DNA of 64,000 nt from Forficula auricularia (lineage: Eukaryota; Arthropoda; Insecta; Dermaptera; Forficulidae). Below, piece by piece: positions 22,429 through 32,079 of this stretch. The number at the start of each line of letters is the position of its first letter. The stretch's first letter is position 1. The notes beneath the pieces were generated by a model, which saw only the letters and a list, made by a program, of their open reading frames with translations, was not told the DNA's origin and made no database searches. The stretch covers positions 10,759,340-10,823,339 of the forward strand of contig JALMQS010000055.1 in the NCBI GenBank assembly GCA_024734495.1. The letters run 5' to 3'. Both the position numbers and the translations under genes were made by a program.

Positions 22429-23690
22429 TTGGGTCTACAAATAAGTTTTGAGGGTTTTTTGTACCTTTTTTTTTGAAGCTTTATTCAGAGAAATTGGACA
22501 ATGTATTTTATTCAAAGTATTGTCCATCCTTATCTACGACTTTTCATCTTTCAGGCAGCATACGGATTCCGAGTTGAAAAAATTCCTCGTCTTTTGAGTC
22601 CATCCAAGAATCGACACAATTTTTGACTTTTTCATAAGAAGTGAAGTGCTGCTCGGCCAGTCCATGAGTCATCGACCGAAACAAGTGGTAGTCGGAATGA
22701 GCAATGTCTGGTGAATAAGGCGGGTGGGGTAGAACATCCCATTGAAACGCCTCCAAAGTTTCCTTGACGACTTTTGCAACATGTGGCCGAGCGATGTCGT
22801 GCTGAAAGATCACTTTCTCATGTCTTTTGTCATATGCGAGCGTGTGAGCTTCAATGCTAGGCTCAATTGCATCAATTGTTGTTGGTAACGTTCCCCAGTA
22901 ATGGTTTCGTTAAGCTGGAGTAGCTGATAGTAGATCACTCCTAGCTGATCCCACCAGAAACACAGCATTATCTTCTTGCCATGAATATTCGGTTTGGCCC
23001 TTGAAGTTGATGCATGACCGGGCTTACCCCACGATTTTCTGCGCTTTGGGTTGTCGTAATGGATCCACTTTTCATCCCCCGTAACGATTTGATGCAAAAA
23101 ACCCTTCCGATTTTGCCTTATAAGTAGTAGTTCGTACGTGAAAAAACGGCGTTCGACGTCTCTTGGCTTGAGTTCATACCGAACCCAATTTTCTTGTTTT
23201 TGCACCATACCTATGGCCTTGAGACGGTTCGAAATCGCTTGTTGAGTCAATTCCAAGGTTTCAGCGAGCTCATCTTGATCCAATAACGCCTCCAACACAG
23301 CGCCGTCAAACTTTATTGGCCTCCCTTCTCGTTCTTTGCCGCTGGTGTCAAAATCGCCACTTTTAAAACGCCGGAACCAGTACTCGCATGTTTTTATTGA
23401 TGGAGCATGTTCCCCATATGCTTCACACAGCAATCGATGTCCATCAGCTGCACTTTTTTCAAATGAAAACAAAAAAGCAGCGCTTCCCGCAAATTGAGTT
23501 TTGTTGGCACAAAGGTTGACATGGTTAGAGCACAAAGAAAGTATGTTGCTTACACTTCAGCGAAATGATAGATACTGATTTTTATAGGGAAATGATGACG
23601 CTTTAACATGAATATAGTTACAAGATGATCCGATGCGATTTAATGCTAGTTACGCCATCTTTTGTAAATTCTGGATAACTTTGACTTTCT
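22429..23690 (-). mobile_element. mariner (DD34D) transposon, decayed
   Basis: A transposase pseudogene on the minus strand is followed by the 3' end at 22429, where TTGGGTCTACAAATAAGTTT is preceded by TA, as expected for a mariner terminal repeat and its TA target. The opposite terminus should show the inverted version after 23535; only weakly similar sequence (ACGCCATCTTTTGTAAATTC at about 23652-23671) is visible, so the 5' end has eroded. Protein similarity is to the Mos1-like (mauritiana) group. Confidence 0.8.
22544..23535 (-). pseudogene. mariner transposase with one frameshift
   Basis: Two overlapping frames (22810-23535 and 22544-22813) together cover nearly the whole protein of about 330 residues. 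The N-terminal helix-turn-helix region reads SAADGHRLLCEAYGEHAPS and WFRRFKSGDFD. A short deletion follows (LLDQDELAETLELTQQ). The linker WVRYELKPRDVERR corresponds to the WVPHEL motif. Catalytic Asp 1 is in TGDEKWIHYDN, Asp 2 in QHDIARPH (family HDNARPH, so Asn is changed to Ile) and Asp 3 in HSDYHLF, exactly 34 residues later. The frameshift lies between ALKLTRS and the RHEKVIFQHD segment. It cannot make active enzyme. Confidence 0.9.
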
Positions 23691-23699
23691 CTGTTTTTT

Positions 23700-24205
23700 C
23701 TCTTTAAATTTCATCTGTAAAATACAATCATGGATAGTTCTATTATTTCATTAATAAGTAATGTATGGTCAAATCTATAACTTTTTCATTAGTCATTCAC
23801 TAGTGATTTTCATCAAGAACAAATATATTTTTGAGTTTTCGAATATCATAAAACATATGTTTAAGGTGAATTATTAAATCTTCTAAATAGGTGGTCATAA
23901 TTTCTTACCAATTTTGAGTTACAGATATATCGTGTTGTAATGTTAATAACAATAGGAAAATAATTTAAATGGCACTGATATAATTCATTTAAATATGGTG
24001 GTAGTTTTTCTTCAAATGAAAATATGACTTTTGTCAATGCATTTACTAATTTATTATTACCAATGTAATGAGGTATTGAGATCGTTTTTTACTTTATATT
24101 TTTTTTTTTTTTGTAATGTGAGACATAAAACATTGTAAAATCCACAAGTCATTAACTCTAATGTCATCAATATAATATTATTTGTAATTTTGATGATGAA
24201 ACAAT
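23700..24205. other. AT-rich stretch
   Basis: No gene, repeat pair or structured element recognised. Confidence 0.4.
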
Positions 24206-24211
24206 ATAATT

Positions 24212-24834
24212 TCATCGCGTAAATTTGGAGACCTTTAAATGACTTTGCGCCTGTCCGGCATCAATTGCTAACAAGGTGTATTCGCAGTTATTGGTTTCAT
24301 TGATTGTATGTGGGTGTGAGTATTTTGAAATTTCTTCAATTCGTCTCGTACAGTTGGAATCTGATGAAATTTGAATTTTTTGTTTATGATGTGATTTTAC
24401 TTTTTTTGGAAAAATTGTCAAGTAGTGTGTGTAATGCCATTGGGGAGCATTCTTTTGTCATCTCGGCATCTTTAAAAGGTTTCATATTTTTGACAGCTGA
24501 GTAGCAGATTTCATAGGAAGGAAATTTTGTTATTGCTACATCACTGTTTGTTGCTACCGACATTAAATTCTGCTGTTTTTGTAAGGATCTTTCGAAATAA
24601 GCTAATTTTTCCCGTCTTAGTGGCTTACTTTGAGAAAAAACTTCAGAAAACAATTGATGTTTTCCTTCATAATGGCGAGATTTATTGTATTTTATTAAAA
24701 TTATTTGTTCACGACAAATTAAACATAAAGCAGCTGTACCGGCTTTGTTTTCTATTTGAAAAAAAATTTTCTTCACAAGATTCTTAAAAAGTTCTACGTT
24801 TGTCAGCAAAATTTCTCTTTTTTTCCTTGACAAA
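24212..24834 (-). pseudogene. hAT transposase N-terminal relic (BED finger, ZBED5/GTF2IRD2-like)
   Basis: Minus-strand frame containing IENKAGTAALCLICREQI and YNKSRHYEGKHQ, a Cys2..His2 BED-type zinc finger (CxxC about 18 residues before HxxxxH). It is followed by LRREKLAYFERSLQKQQN and SYEICYSAVKNMKPFKDAEM-TKEC, the order seen in the ZBED5/GTF2IRD2/EPM2AIP1-like hAT proteins. After a frameshift near 24400, CTRRIEEIS and EYTLLAIDAG continue the family pattern weakly. The RNase H-like core and dimerisation domain are missing. There is no intron signal. Confidence 0.65.
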
Positions 24835-25141
24835 TAAATAAATAAATAAGAGTGGCACGGTGTTGAGAACTTTGATGAATATAATTTGGATTGAAATATT
24901 AATTGAGTCAGAATGGTAGAGCAAAATTGGAAAAATAACAGGCTACTTAGGCTAGAAATAAGAAGAAGAAGGCCCATATGAGATTTTGCAGTTAAATTAT
25001 AATGAGTTTGAACTTGAAGTTGATAATGTTTCAGATTTTGCAGTGTTTTCGACGCTACATATTAAAGATAGTCAGCACTGACGTGTCGGTCACGAAAGCA
25101 GCGAAGCAGCAGTTTCGGCGTTGGCCCTGTACATGGTCAGT

Positions 25142-25262
25142 TGGACCTGATGATTAAAAATTATTTAACTCTAAGAAGGCTCAGCTCTTGAAAGAGGTAA
25201 TGGACCTGATGTTGAATTAATTCTTCAAGTCTTATAAGGCTCAGCTTTTGAAAGAGGTAAAA
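25142..25262 (+). repeat. two 60-bp tandem units
   Basis: TGGACCTGATG...AAGGCTCAGCTCTTGAAAGAGGTAA occurs twice head to tail with moderate divergence in the AT-rich middle. Confidence 0.7.
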
Positions 25263-25309
25263 TATTTTTTAATTTAAATTTGTATGTAGGGTGTAGAACT
25301 GAGTTCTCA

Positions 25310-25862
25310 CCCAGTGCATCTTTGAACTGGTATCTCGCCCTGTAGTTTTCGTGTCAAGCAATTTGAGCTGGTAGCTCGCTGTGTTGTGGCCGTACCAAGT
25401 AATTTGATCTGGTAGCGCGTCCTGTAGTGGTCGTACCAAGTAATTTGAGTTTTGCGCGCCGTTTTGTGGTGGTACCAAGTAATTTTAGAGTGACTATATA
25501 GGGAGAGTGGCGACACGTACGGTCATCCGCAATTTCTAGTCGTTATTTAAATTGAAGAATATTAGGAAATTTAAGAAAATTAATATTTAAACACATTCTT
25601 TACACATATTAAAGATTATTTAATTAAAAATAAAAGGTAATAATAATAATATTATCTTAAATTTCCTAATATTATTTAGCTTAAAATACGACTCAAAATG
25701 ACGGATGGGCCTACGTGTCGCCACTGTCTCTATAGAGTCACTGTAAGTAATTTGAGCTGGTAGCGCGCCCTTCTAGTGGTCGTACCAAGTAATTTGAGCT
25801 GGTGGCGCGCCCTGTAGTGGTCGTACCAAGTAATTTGAGCCGGCATCGCACCCTGTAGTGAG
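25310..25862 (+). repeat. 41-bp tandem array, split by a MITE
   Basis: About seven units of the form CAAGTAATTTGAGCTGGTAG-CGCGCCCTGTAGTGGTCGTAC, period 41. Four lie at 25310-25487 and three at 25744-25862. Units differ at several positions. The interruption at 25488-25743 is a separate inverted-repeat element. Confidence 0.85.
25488..25743. mobile_element. MITE inserted in the 41-bp array
   Basis: Inverted ends GAGTGACTATATAGGGAGAG and (reverse of right) CAGTGACTCTATAGAGACAG continue into GTGGCGACACGTA on both sides; the arms extend about 85 bp to AATATTAGGAAATTTAAG. CAGTG ends and AAGTAATTT on both flanks are compatible with a hAT-type MITE and 8-bp duplication. AAGTAATTT is also part of the host tandem unit, so the duplication cannot be proven. 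Confidence 0.7.
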
Positions 25863-25917
25863 TCTGTGGGCTCACCCAACGTATGATGTGGGAGTTTTCC
25901 CTTTCTTTTTCTTTTTC

Positions 25918-26140
25918 AGAATCCAGTAGCAGCTTCGAGAACGAAGCTGATGTCAGAAATGGCCGTGTTAGCGACGATTCATCTGATCGGTGTCCACGAG
26001 GCTGTCACTAGGTCACCTCAGGGTCACCGACCCTTCGTCAACCAGGGTGCCACCAGCAGGACTATGGAATCTTCCAGTCATCGCAACCCGGGATTCACGA
26101 CATCCGCTCTCTTAAGGCCAGAGGCCTTGGACTTGGTTAT
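25918..26140 (+). other. possible exon downstream of a splice-acceptor-like tract
   Basis: TTTTCCCTTTCTTTTTCTTTTTCAG ends at 25919 (a 25-bp pyrimidine tract plus CAG), and composition then jumps to about 55% GC for 220 bp. One frame stays open (NPVAASRTKLMSEMAVLATI and onward) until an AT microsatellite. Another gives SSSSFENEADVRNGRVSDDS, then stops at about 26009. I recognise neither. A fragment of a repeat ORF is equally possible. Confidence 0.25.
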
Positions 26141-26154
26141 ATATATATATATTA

Positions 26155-26335
26155 CTTATTTGCTTGAGACTATAGTTTCGAAGGCTTGCCCTTCATCATC
26201 AGTCTTTTTTTAATTATAAATATTATTTTTCATGGGGTCAGTATCGCGTGGATATTGAAAATTTTTGTTCTTACTAAGCCGAAAAGCCAGTTAGACATGT
26301 CTAATCCTTCGAAACTATAGTCTCAAACAAATAAG
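26155..26335. repeat. inverted pair of hammerhead-like PLE terminal repeats
   Basis: TTATTTGCTTGAGACTATAG (26157-26176) is mirrored by CTATAGTCTCAAACAAATAA (26311-26330). On the minus strand the left copy reads CTGATGA-T-GAAGG-GCAAG-CCTTC-GAAAC-TATAGTC: the complete CUGANGA...GAAA core of a hammerhead around a perfect 5-bp stem II, with the ultra-short stem III (AC-UAUA-GU, then C at the cleavage position) typical of Penelope-type hammerheads. One extra U separates the core from stem II. Related motifs sit at 5030, 42275, 45123, 54092 and 55385. Confidence 0.6.
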
Positions 26336-26350
26336 TAAATAATATATATT

Positions 26351-26970
26351 AGGGTGGTCTTACTTTGGATATTTTCGAATTCTTACGCTGACAAGGGCTC
26401 ATATGATTCGAAATAAATAAAAGAAAATATCCTGCAAGTTTCAAGTCTCTATCCCAATTAACCTGTGCCCCCAGCGATTTAAGTTTCTCATCTAAATATC
26501 ATGGGGTTTTTGCCATTGAAAGATAAATTTTATATTCCGGCCAAAGTAATGGTTCAAAAAATTTGAAACTTTGTAGACGTTATCCCTATAATAGTAGCTA
26601 TCCCTCAGAATTTTTACAGATTTTTAGCTATTATAATTTTGGAGTCTATAACTTAGTAACACTAAGATATAGCAGTAATTTATCTAGCTTTAACTCCAAA
26701 ATTATAATAGATAAAAATCTGTAATAATTCTGATGGATAGCTAGTATTATAAGAATAAAGTATACAGAGTTTCAAATTTTTTGAACCATTATTTTGGCCG
26801 GAATATATTTTAATGCCAAACCCATGTTATTTAGATGGGAAACTTAATCGCTGTGTAGTACTAGATTAAAATTGAGATAGAGACTTGAAACGTGGGGAGA
26901 TATTTTTTTTAATTTATTTCGAGCCCTTGTCAGCGTAAAAATTCGAAAATACCCAAAATAAGGACCACCT
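26351..26970. mobile_element. 620-bp foldback element (AGGGTGGTC ends)
   Basis: The left end AGGGTGGTCTTACTTTGGAT and the reversed right end AGGTGGTCCTTATTTTGGGT begin arms of about 300 bp. These also share CGCTGACAAGGGCTC, GATAGAGACTTGAAA, GGCCAAAGTAATGGTTC and TTTTGGAGT. They meet at a loop of about 40 bp near 26660-26690. Flanks are TATATT and TAATATAT. It is non-coding and may be a full-palindrome MITE. Confidence 0.75.
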
Positions 26971-26999
26971 TAATATATATACATATATATATATTTGAT

Positions 27000-27060
27000 A
27001 TATAGGTATATGTGTATGTTTATTTGCATCAAGCAGAGGACAAACCTCTTTATTTCTCTT
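27000..27060 (-). repeat. PLE-type repeat word (GCAGAGGACAAACCTCTTTA)
   Basis: GTTTATTTGCATCAAGCAGA is the reverse complement of the TCTGCTTGATGCAAATAAAC words found at 39700, 40330, 45060 and elsewhere. It is probably a fragment of the same terminal-repeat family as the hammerhead-like loci. Confidence 0.45.
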
Positions 27061-27064
27061 TATG

Positions 27065-27785
27065 ATATCATTTTCAATCATGATTTTTTTCTGTCTGTGT
27101 ACCTGGATTCTAATACCCAAGATAATTCAAGAAGACTGGAACATTCGTTCAGATGTCAAAATGTTTGTATTTCCAAAACGAAAAAGTGATGAGATTTTGG
27201 GTTCCCTTGCTTCGTAACTTCTGATTCCAAAATGCAGATTATGATTTTTAAATGATTTTATTGATATGTCAAAGCTTTAAACAAATTAAGAGGTCTTTTT
27301 TTAATTGACATGTTTATTTTAAAATCCACTAATAGTTAATTACAAATACATGAGTTTATCAGTTGCGCACAAAGAAATATTTTACCTGATTTTTGTGCAA
27401 AAGTTGAGCGCGATCAATATTCTTCTATAGGCTAGTCCGCAGTTCTCTTTATGTTTCACGATCTTTCCTAAACTTATTTCAATTTAGTAGTACCAAATTA
27501 TATCCCTTCTCACTTAATATATGCTGTAATGTTGCTGATGCGTCCATCGTGATTAAGTAATGTGCGATGAGTGGTTAACAGTCAAAACAATCCCCTCGTT
27601 TTTTCGCAGGAGAAATGTCTAAGGTAGAATGATCGATCGATATGATTAGCGTTGCTAACATATTCGATCAAAGTCTCTACGCACAACGCACAAATGATGT
27701 GCTTACATGGAGAATGTCCGCGTGCAACTGATTAAGTTTTAATCCTTTCGCGCAAAACTGATATACACCCACAAATATTATTAGC
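27065..27785. other. AT-rich stretch
   Basis: No gene seen. CCACTAATAGTTAATTACAA at 27327 resembles CCACTAATAGATCATTACAA at 21051, a small dispersed repeat of unknown type. Confidence 0.35.
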
Positions 27786-27794
27786 TAGAGACCG

Positions 27795-27925
27795 GATTTT
27801 TATGCAGTAAAAACTGCCAAAATATGCAGTTAAAAAGGCTGAAATATGTAAGTATTATGCAGAATAAGTTGAAATATGCAAATATAGTATATGCAGTAAA
27901 AATTAGCAAAATAAATTTTTTTATG
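27795..27925. repeat. TATGCAG-rich degenerate repeat
   Basis: Six or more TATGCAG or AATATGCA words within 130 bp (for example TATGCAGTAAAAACTGCC, AATATGCAGTTAAAAAGGC). It may be the subterminal part of a DNA transposon, where such short repeats bind transposase. No ends were located. Confidence 0.4.
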
Positions 27926-28269
27926 CACTAAAAAATTAAAATTGGAGACTATATATCTTAAGGAGTGATGATAAAGTAAGCTATAGACACCAAGTGTCAA
28001 ATATGTACTTTTATTGAGTAAAAAATTTCACAAAATTCTCATTATATTTAATATATTAAAAAAGTATTAAACTCAAAGAAATATTAGGTGAACTTAGATT
28101 AAAAGGATAGGAGAAAAAAGAGAAGAATGACAGTCCAATAAATACCTACACCTTATTTGGATATGTAATAATTGTTTCTTTCTTCACTACCCTTGGGCTG
28201 CCTTCCATTACTTTCAGCTGAAAATTCTACCAGTCCGTCTAGTTTCTTCAAATATGTTATTATATATTC

Positions 28270-28805
28270 ATTGAAATTATAATAAGATAATCTGACCAAA
28301 AACATAAATGTGAAAAAGGGGACAAGTTCGGTACAAACGGCTTCGCCGACAAAAGAGTTGAGATCCAAACGGGTACCAAGTTCCATAGCAGCTGCTTAAA
28401 TCATAGTCATAGCTATAGGGATGTACAACGTACTTCAATTGATTTAAAAGAAAATTTGTTACCTTCCTTGATATTAAATTTATAATTTGGCAAGTTAAAA
28501 TAGTCAATAACTTACGTTTAACGTTTTGATATTTAATACAAGCTTAAAATTTAAAATTTAGCTTTGCTAGTTGTTCTATTTTATACTACAATTTAGTTAG
28601 ATATAAAACTTGCCAAGTTATAAATTTAATATCAAAGAAGGTAACAAATTGTCTTTTAAATCGATTTAAGAACGTTGTACATCCCTATAGCTATGAGTAT
28701 GGAACTTGGTACCCGTTTAGATCTTAACTCCCTTGTCGGCGAAGCCGTTTGCACCGAACATGGCCCCCCCCTCACATTTATGTTTCTGGTCAGATATCAT
28801 CAATT
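28270..28805. mobile_element. foldback element, ~200-bp arms
   Basis: Left arm (28285-28505) and right arm (28605-28805) are inverted copies sharing GGAACTTGGTACCCGTTT, CGGCGAAGCCGTTTG, CGTTGTACATCCCTATAGCT and AATTTAATATCAA. The left arm has about 15 extra bases (TTTAAGCAGCTGC on its mirror strand). The shared open frame (MELGTRLDLNS) exists in both arms but is short and probably coincidental. Confidence 0.7.
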
Positions 28806-29078
28806 TTTATCCTTTAATTTATCTAAATAATTGCATTTAAACATTTATATTAAGAATTATTAAATATTTCTGATAAAATATCTGTTAAAAACCCGGTCGG
28901 TTTTTCATAAATTTCACCCCTTTATTTCAGCCCCCGAAGAAGGAAATTTCGGTTTTTCAATTTTCTTTATTAATGTGCCAAGCTTTATCAGTATGCAAAA
29001 TTTCAGCATTACTACAATTATTTATTTATGTTTATTATAATAATTTATACAAACCACCATTTGATTGACTTGGAAAGG

Positions 29079-29129
29079 GCGGCAAATTGGAGACCGCCCC
29101 GGGCGGTAAAAGTTCTAGGTACGCCACTG
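29079..29129 (-). mobile_element. hAT terminus (CAGTGGCGTACCTAG)
   Basis: On the minus strand CAGTGGCGTACCTAGAACTT is followed by TTACCGCCCGGGGCGGTCTC. CAGTGGCGTA is a classic hAT terminal sequence. The partner end was not found, so this is a fragment. Confidence 0.5.
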
Positions 29130-30680
29130 GCCAGAAGAGAAAAATTTTTAACGTTGAAGATTACAACTGGAAAGTTAGTTTTAGTACTGAAATGTTTTTA
29201 CGATTTGGATAGTCCATCCTTCTTCAGGGTTTAAAAGAGTCAACAAAGGAACCTCCGTGTATAAGTATTATTGTATTATTTTAATTGCAATTAAGTTTAA
29301 AACTTTGTGCACAGCGATGCCCTGATGATGAAAGAAGTGGATCAAAAATATATATTAAATATTATTTCAAGTGAACCGCGCAAGCTACTAAATAATTTAT
29401 TCAATAATTTCTGACTGTTAATTCTACATATAGCTAGAAATTATTTATTATTTTTGAAATTATTTCAATTTTATTTAATTCTGGCTGCAAATAAAAATCC
29501 ACCTTTTCACCTGAATTTGATATTATAAATAATATTAATATATCGCTTTTAACTAAAGCAAATAATTACCTAGCAACGCTCGGTCGGCCAGGTCCTTTAT
29601 TTAAATCAGACAAAATTATTTATAACTATTTATTGAACGCAAAAAATAATATATTATAACTACGACTTTTCGATCGGCTTTTTTGGTGATCGTTCTCAAG
29701 TAGAAATAAGCACCTAATTCGTTCTATGTACGAATGTGATATCTCAAGTATTTTTGAAGTTATTTAACCCAAGGTATGCAGCTGAAATCGCATTTGGCTT
29801 GCTTATTTTTTACTTTTATGATCAAATATATATATATAGAAAATGAATGGAATTTTATTTTAAATGACGTTTTGAGAGCTAATTCTATAGCCGTTATCAA
29901 GTGTATAGAGATTGAAATAAATAAACCAGCAAATCTATACTTACGTCTACCAAGTCTAAATCCATATTATTGGTTATTCAAATAAAAGGAATGTGAGAAG
30001 AGGATAATTAGTATTTAAGATGTGATAATTTATCTAATCTCTGACATAATGAGCTATTTTAAACATTGATATCGAAATGAAAGTGATCGTCTGTTGGTAA
30101 AAAAAAGACAAAGTTTCTCTCTTATTGGATATTGAAAAAATCAAACACAACTCGCCGGTTTGATCTGGTCAAGGTAAAAAACAAACAAAAAATAAAAAAA
30201 GAGACAGCGAAACGAATCAAAAGGACCAGGTGAAAAGAAACAGGAAAACATGAAAGATTTGAAAAAAAAAATTCAAATAATAATGAAACCAAAAACAGTT
30301 CTAATTAGTATATATTTGTTAATTTGTTTATTTGAAGGCAAAGAGAATAAATCGATCAAATACTGTTAAGTTTCAATGTCAAGTAGAAAACCACTTCGGC
30401 GGAGGAAACTAGCTAGGCCTAGTCCACGTGTAGGAAATTCTATTATTCTCCTATGATATTTATAGTATAATTTTTATGTTATTTATTAATTTATATTTAT
30501 ATCTACTAAGAATGTAAAAATTAAGAAAAGAAAGGAGGACAATTTAAATCTTAGATCTTGGTATGTAGATTGTTTAAAAAATTGTTTTTATTCGTTTTAT
30601 TCTAAAATTTTCGAGTATAAAGTTTTTTTATATTGAGTACAAAGAGGTCGTAGGCTAGCTATTACTAAGTTAAATCACTA
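29130..30680. other. AT-rich stretch with one dispersed repeat
   Basis: It holds the second copy (29545-29610) of the repeat seen at 21446-21515. CCTGATGATGAAAGAAG at 29321 is a possible degraded hammerhead-like word. No gene is supported. Confidence 0.4.
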
Positions 30681-30681
30681 A

Positions 30682-30878
30682 GGGCCGGGTGTATGTCTCA
30701 AAGTAAATGCCTTCTAGCACCAACCAAGGGTAGCTGGTAAATGGAGAGGCTGGGATGGCCAATCAGATGACAGGAACTTTCAGTGCCTGTCATCTGATTG
30801 GCCATCGCAGCCCCTCCATTTACCAGCTACCCTTGGTTAGTGGTAAAAAGCATTTACTTTGAGACATACAACGGGCCC
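30682..30878. mobile_element. Harbinger-type palindromic MITE 1
   Basis: Near-perfect palindrome with ends GGGCCGGGTGTATGTCTCAA and GGGCCCGTTGTATGTCTCAA, containing AGTAAATGC, CCAAGGGTAGCTGGTAAATG and GGCCAATCAGATGACAG around a loop of about 20 bp. TAA flanks both sides (30679-30681 and 30879-30881). A three-base TWA duplication with GGGCC ends is characteristic of PIF/Harbinger. Confidence 0.75.
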
Positions 30879-30881
30879 TAA

Positions 30882-31039
30882 GGGTCAGTTGTATGTCGGT
30901 TGGTAAACTCTTTTTAAACGTTGACAAAGGGTAATCAGATGAAATCTGATTAGCCATCCCATCGGGCACAAGGTGAATTTTAAGGTTTCACATTTGTCAA
31001 CGTTTAAAAAGAGTTTACCAACCGACATACAACTTGCCC
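30882..31039. mobile_element. Harbinger-type palindromic MITE 2, directly adjacent
   Basis: Ends GGGTCAGTTGTATGTCGGTT and (reversed) GGGCAAGTTGTATGTCGGTT, then GGTAAACTCTTTTTAAACGT, and the palindrome centre contains AATCAGATGAAATCTGATT. Its left TAA (30879-30881) is the right TAA of MITE 1, and its right TAA is at 31040-31042. The first 18 bases resemble MITE 1, so the two may share a transposase. Confidence 0.7.
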
Positions 31040-31326
31040 TAAGTAATAACCAACCTAGCATCTATTAGTCTATTTGTACACTAAACATCAAAAAAATTGG
31101 ATACTCGAAAATTTTAAAATAAAACGAATAAAAACAATTTTTTTTTAATACATTATTATGAGAACGTCAAAAACAATTGTATAATTAGGTAGACAAAATA
31201 TTAATAAAAACAAAGCTGCTAAGAGCAAGGGGTACTCGCAAACCGTAGGTATCGTAATTTTTTCCATATTACATCCAAACTAATTATTTTATAGCAACTA
31301 AAAAAAGATTTATAATACACATAAGC

Positions 31327-31417
31327 GATGACTCATAATAATGGAGTTTTGATTTTTCTAGGGGGGGGGTGAGTTTTGTAGGGGGCCCCCTTGCCCCCCT
31401 CCCTTACTACACCCATG
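31327..31417 (-). mobile_element. hAT terminus, second copy of the 7015 type
   Basis: On the minus strand ACATGGGTGTAGTAAGGGAG then GGGGGGCAAGGGGG and AAAACTCACCC. It matches 7015-7117 in order, including TAATAATGGAGTTTTGATTT at its inner side. Confidence 0.5.
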
Positions 31418-31881
31418 TCTATTATATTTATAAATGTTGTGTTTATTTATTTATTTATATTTAAATATAAATTATCTCTTAAGTAGATCGTTTTAATAAT
31501 ATTTCTAATTTTAGAGATGGACAACTTTATCATAAAAACATCCGTTTCCTTCTGATAACTAAACGAAGAGATAGCTCTATTGTAATGAAGACTAATATAA
31601 ACTATTTTTGCATTTCTAATTGAAATTGAAATTTTTTTTACAGAAAAAAAAATCGGTTTTTCTAATTAGAGTTCATGAGAATTTAAGGAAAGAAAATAAG
31701 CCGTCAAAGTGCAAGTCGGGTGGCATACCTAGCTAGGGTCCTTACCTTGTAACTTGTCAAAATCTGGAGATATCAAATTTATTCTTATTTGGCTTTAATA
31801 AAGAGAGAATGAGTGAATTTTTTCATCATCCGTTTCTAATCGCCGACAAGTACAATAATCACCTAAAAACTGCCTCTTTTA

Positions 31882-32076
31882 GGCCCGGTTGTATGTCGCA
31901 AAGTAAATGCTTTTTACCACTAACCAAGGTAGATGGTAAATGGAGCCACTGGGATGGCCAATCAGATGACAGCTACTGAATGTACCTGTCATCTGATTGG
32001 CCATCCCAGTGGCTCCATTTACCATCTACCTTGGTTAGTGGTAAAAAGCATTTACTTTGCGACATACAACCGGGCC
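31882..32076. mobile_element. Harbinger-type palindromic MITE 3
   Basis: Almost perfect palindrome: GGCCCGGTTGTATGTCGCAA mirrors itself at the right end, followed by AGTAAATGCTTTTTACCACT and GGCCAATCAGATGACAG. TTA flanks both sides (31879-31881 and 32077-32079). High arm identity suggests more recent activity than MITE 1. Confidence 0.8.
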
Positions 32077-32079
32077 TTA

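Noticed and set aside
26351..26970. piggyBac assignment for the 620-bp foldback
   Set aside because: The left flank is TATT followed by AGGG rather than TTAA, and the ends do not resemble the piggyBac ends at 19570.
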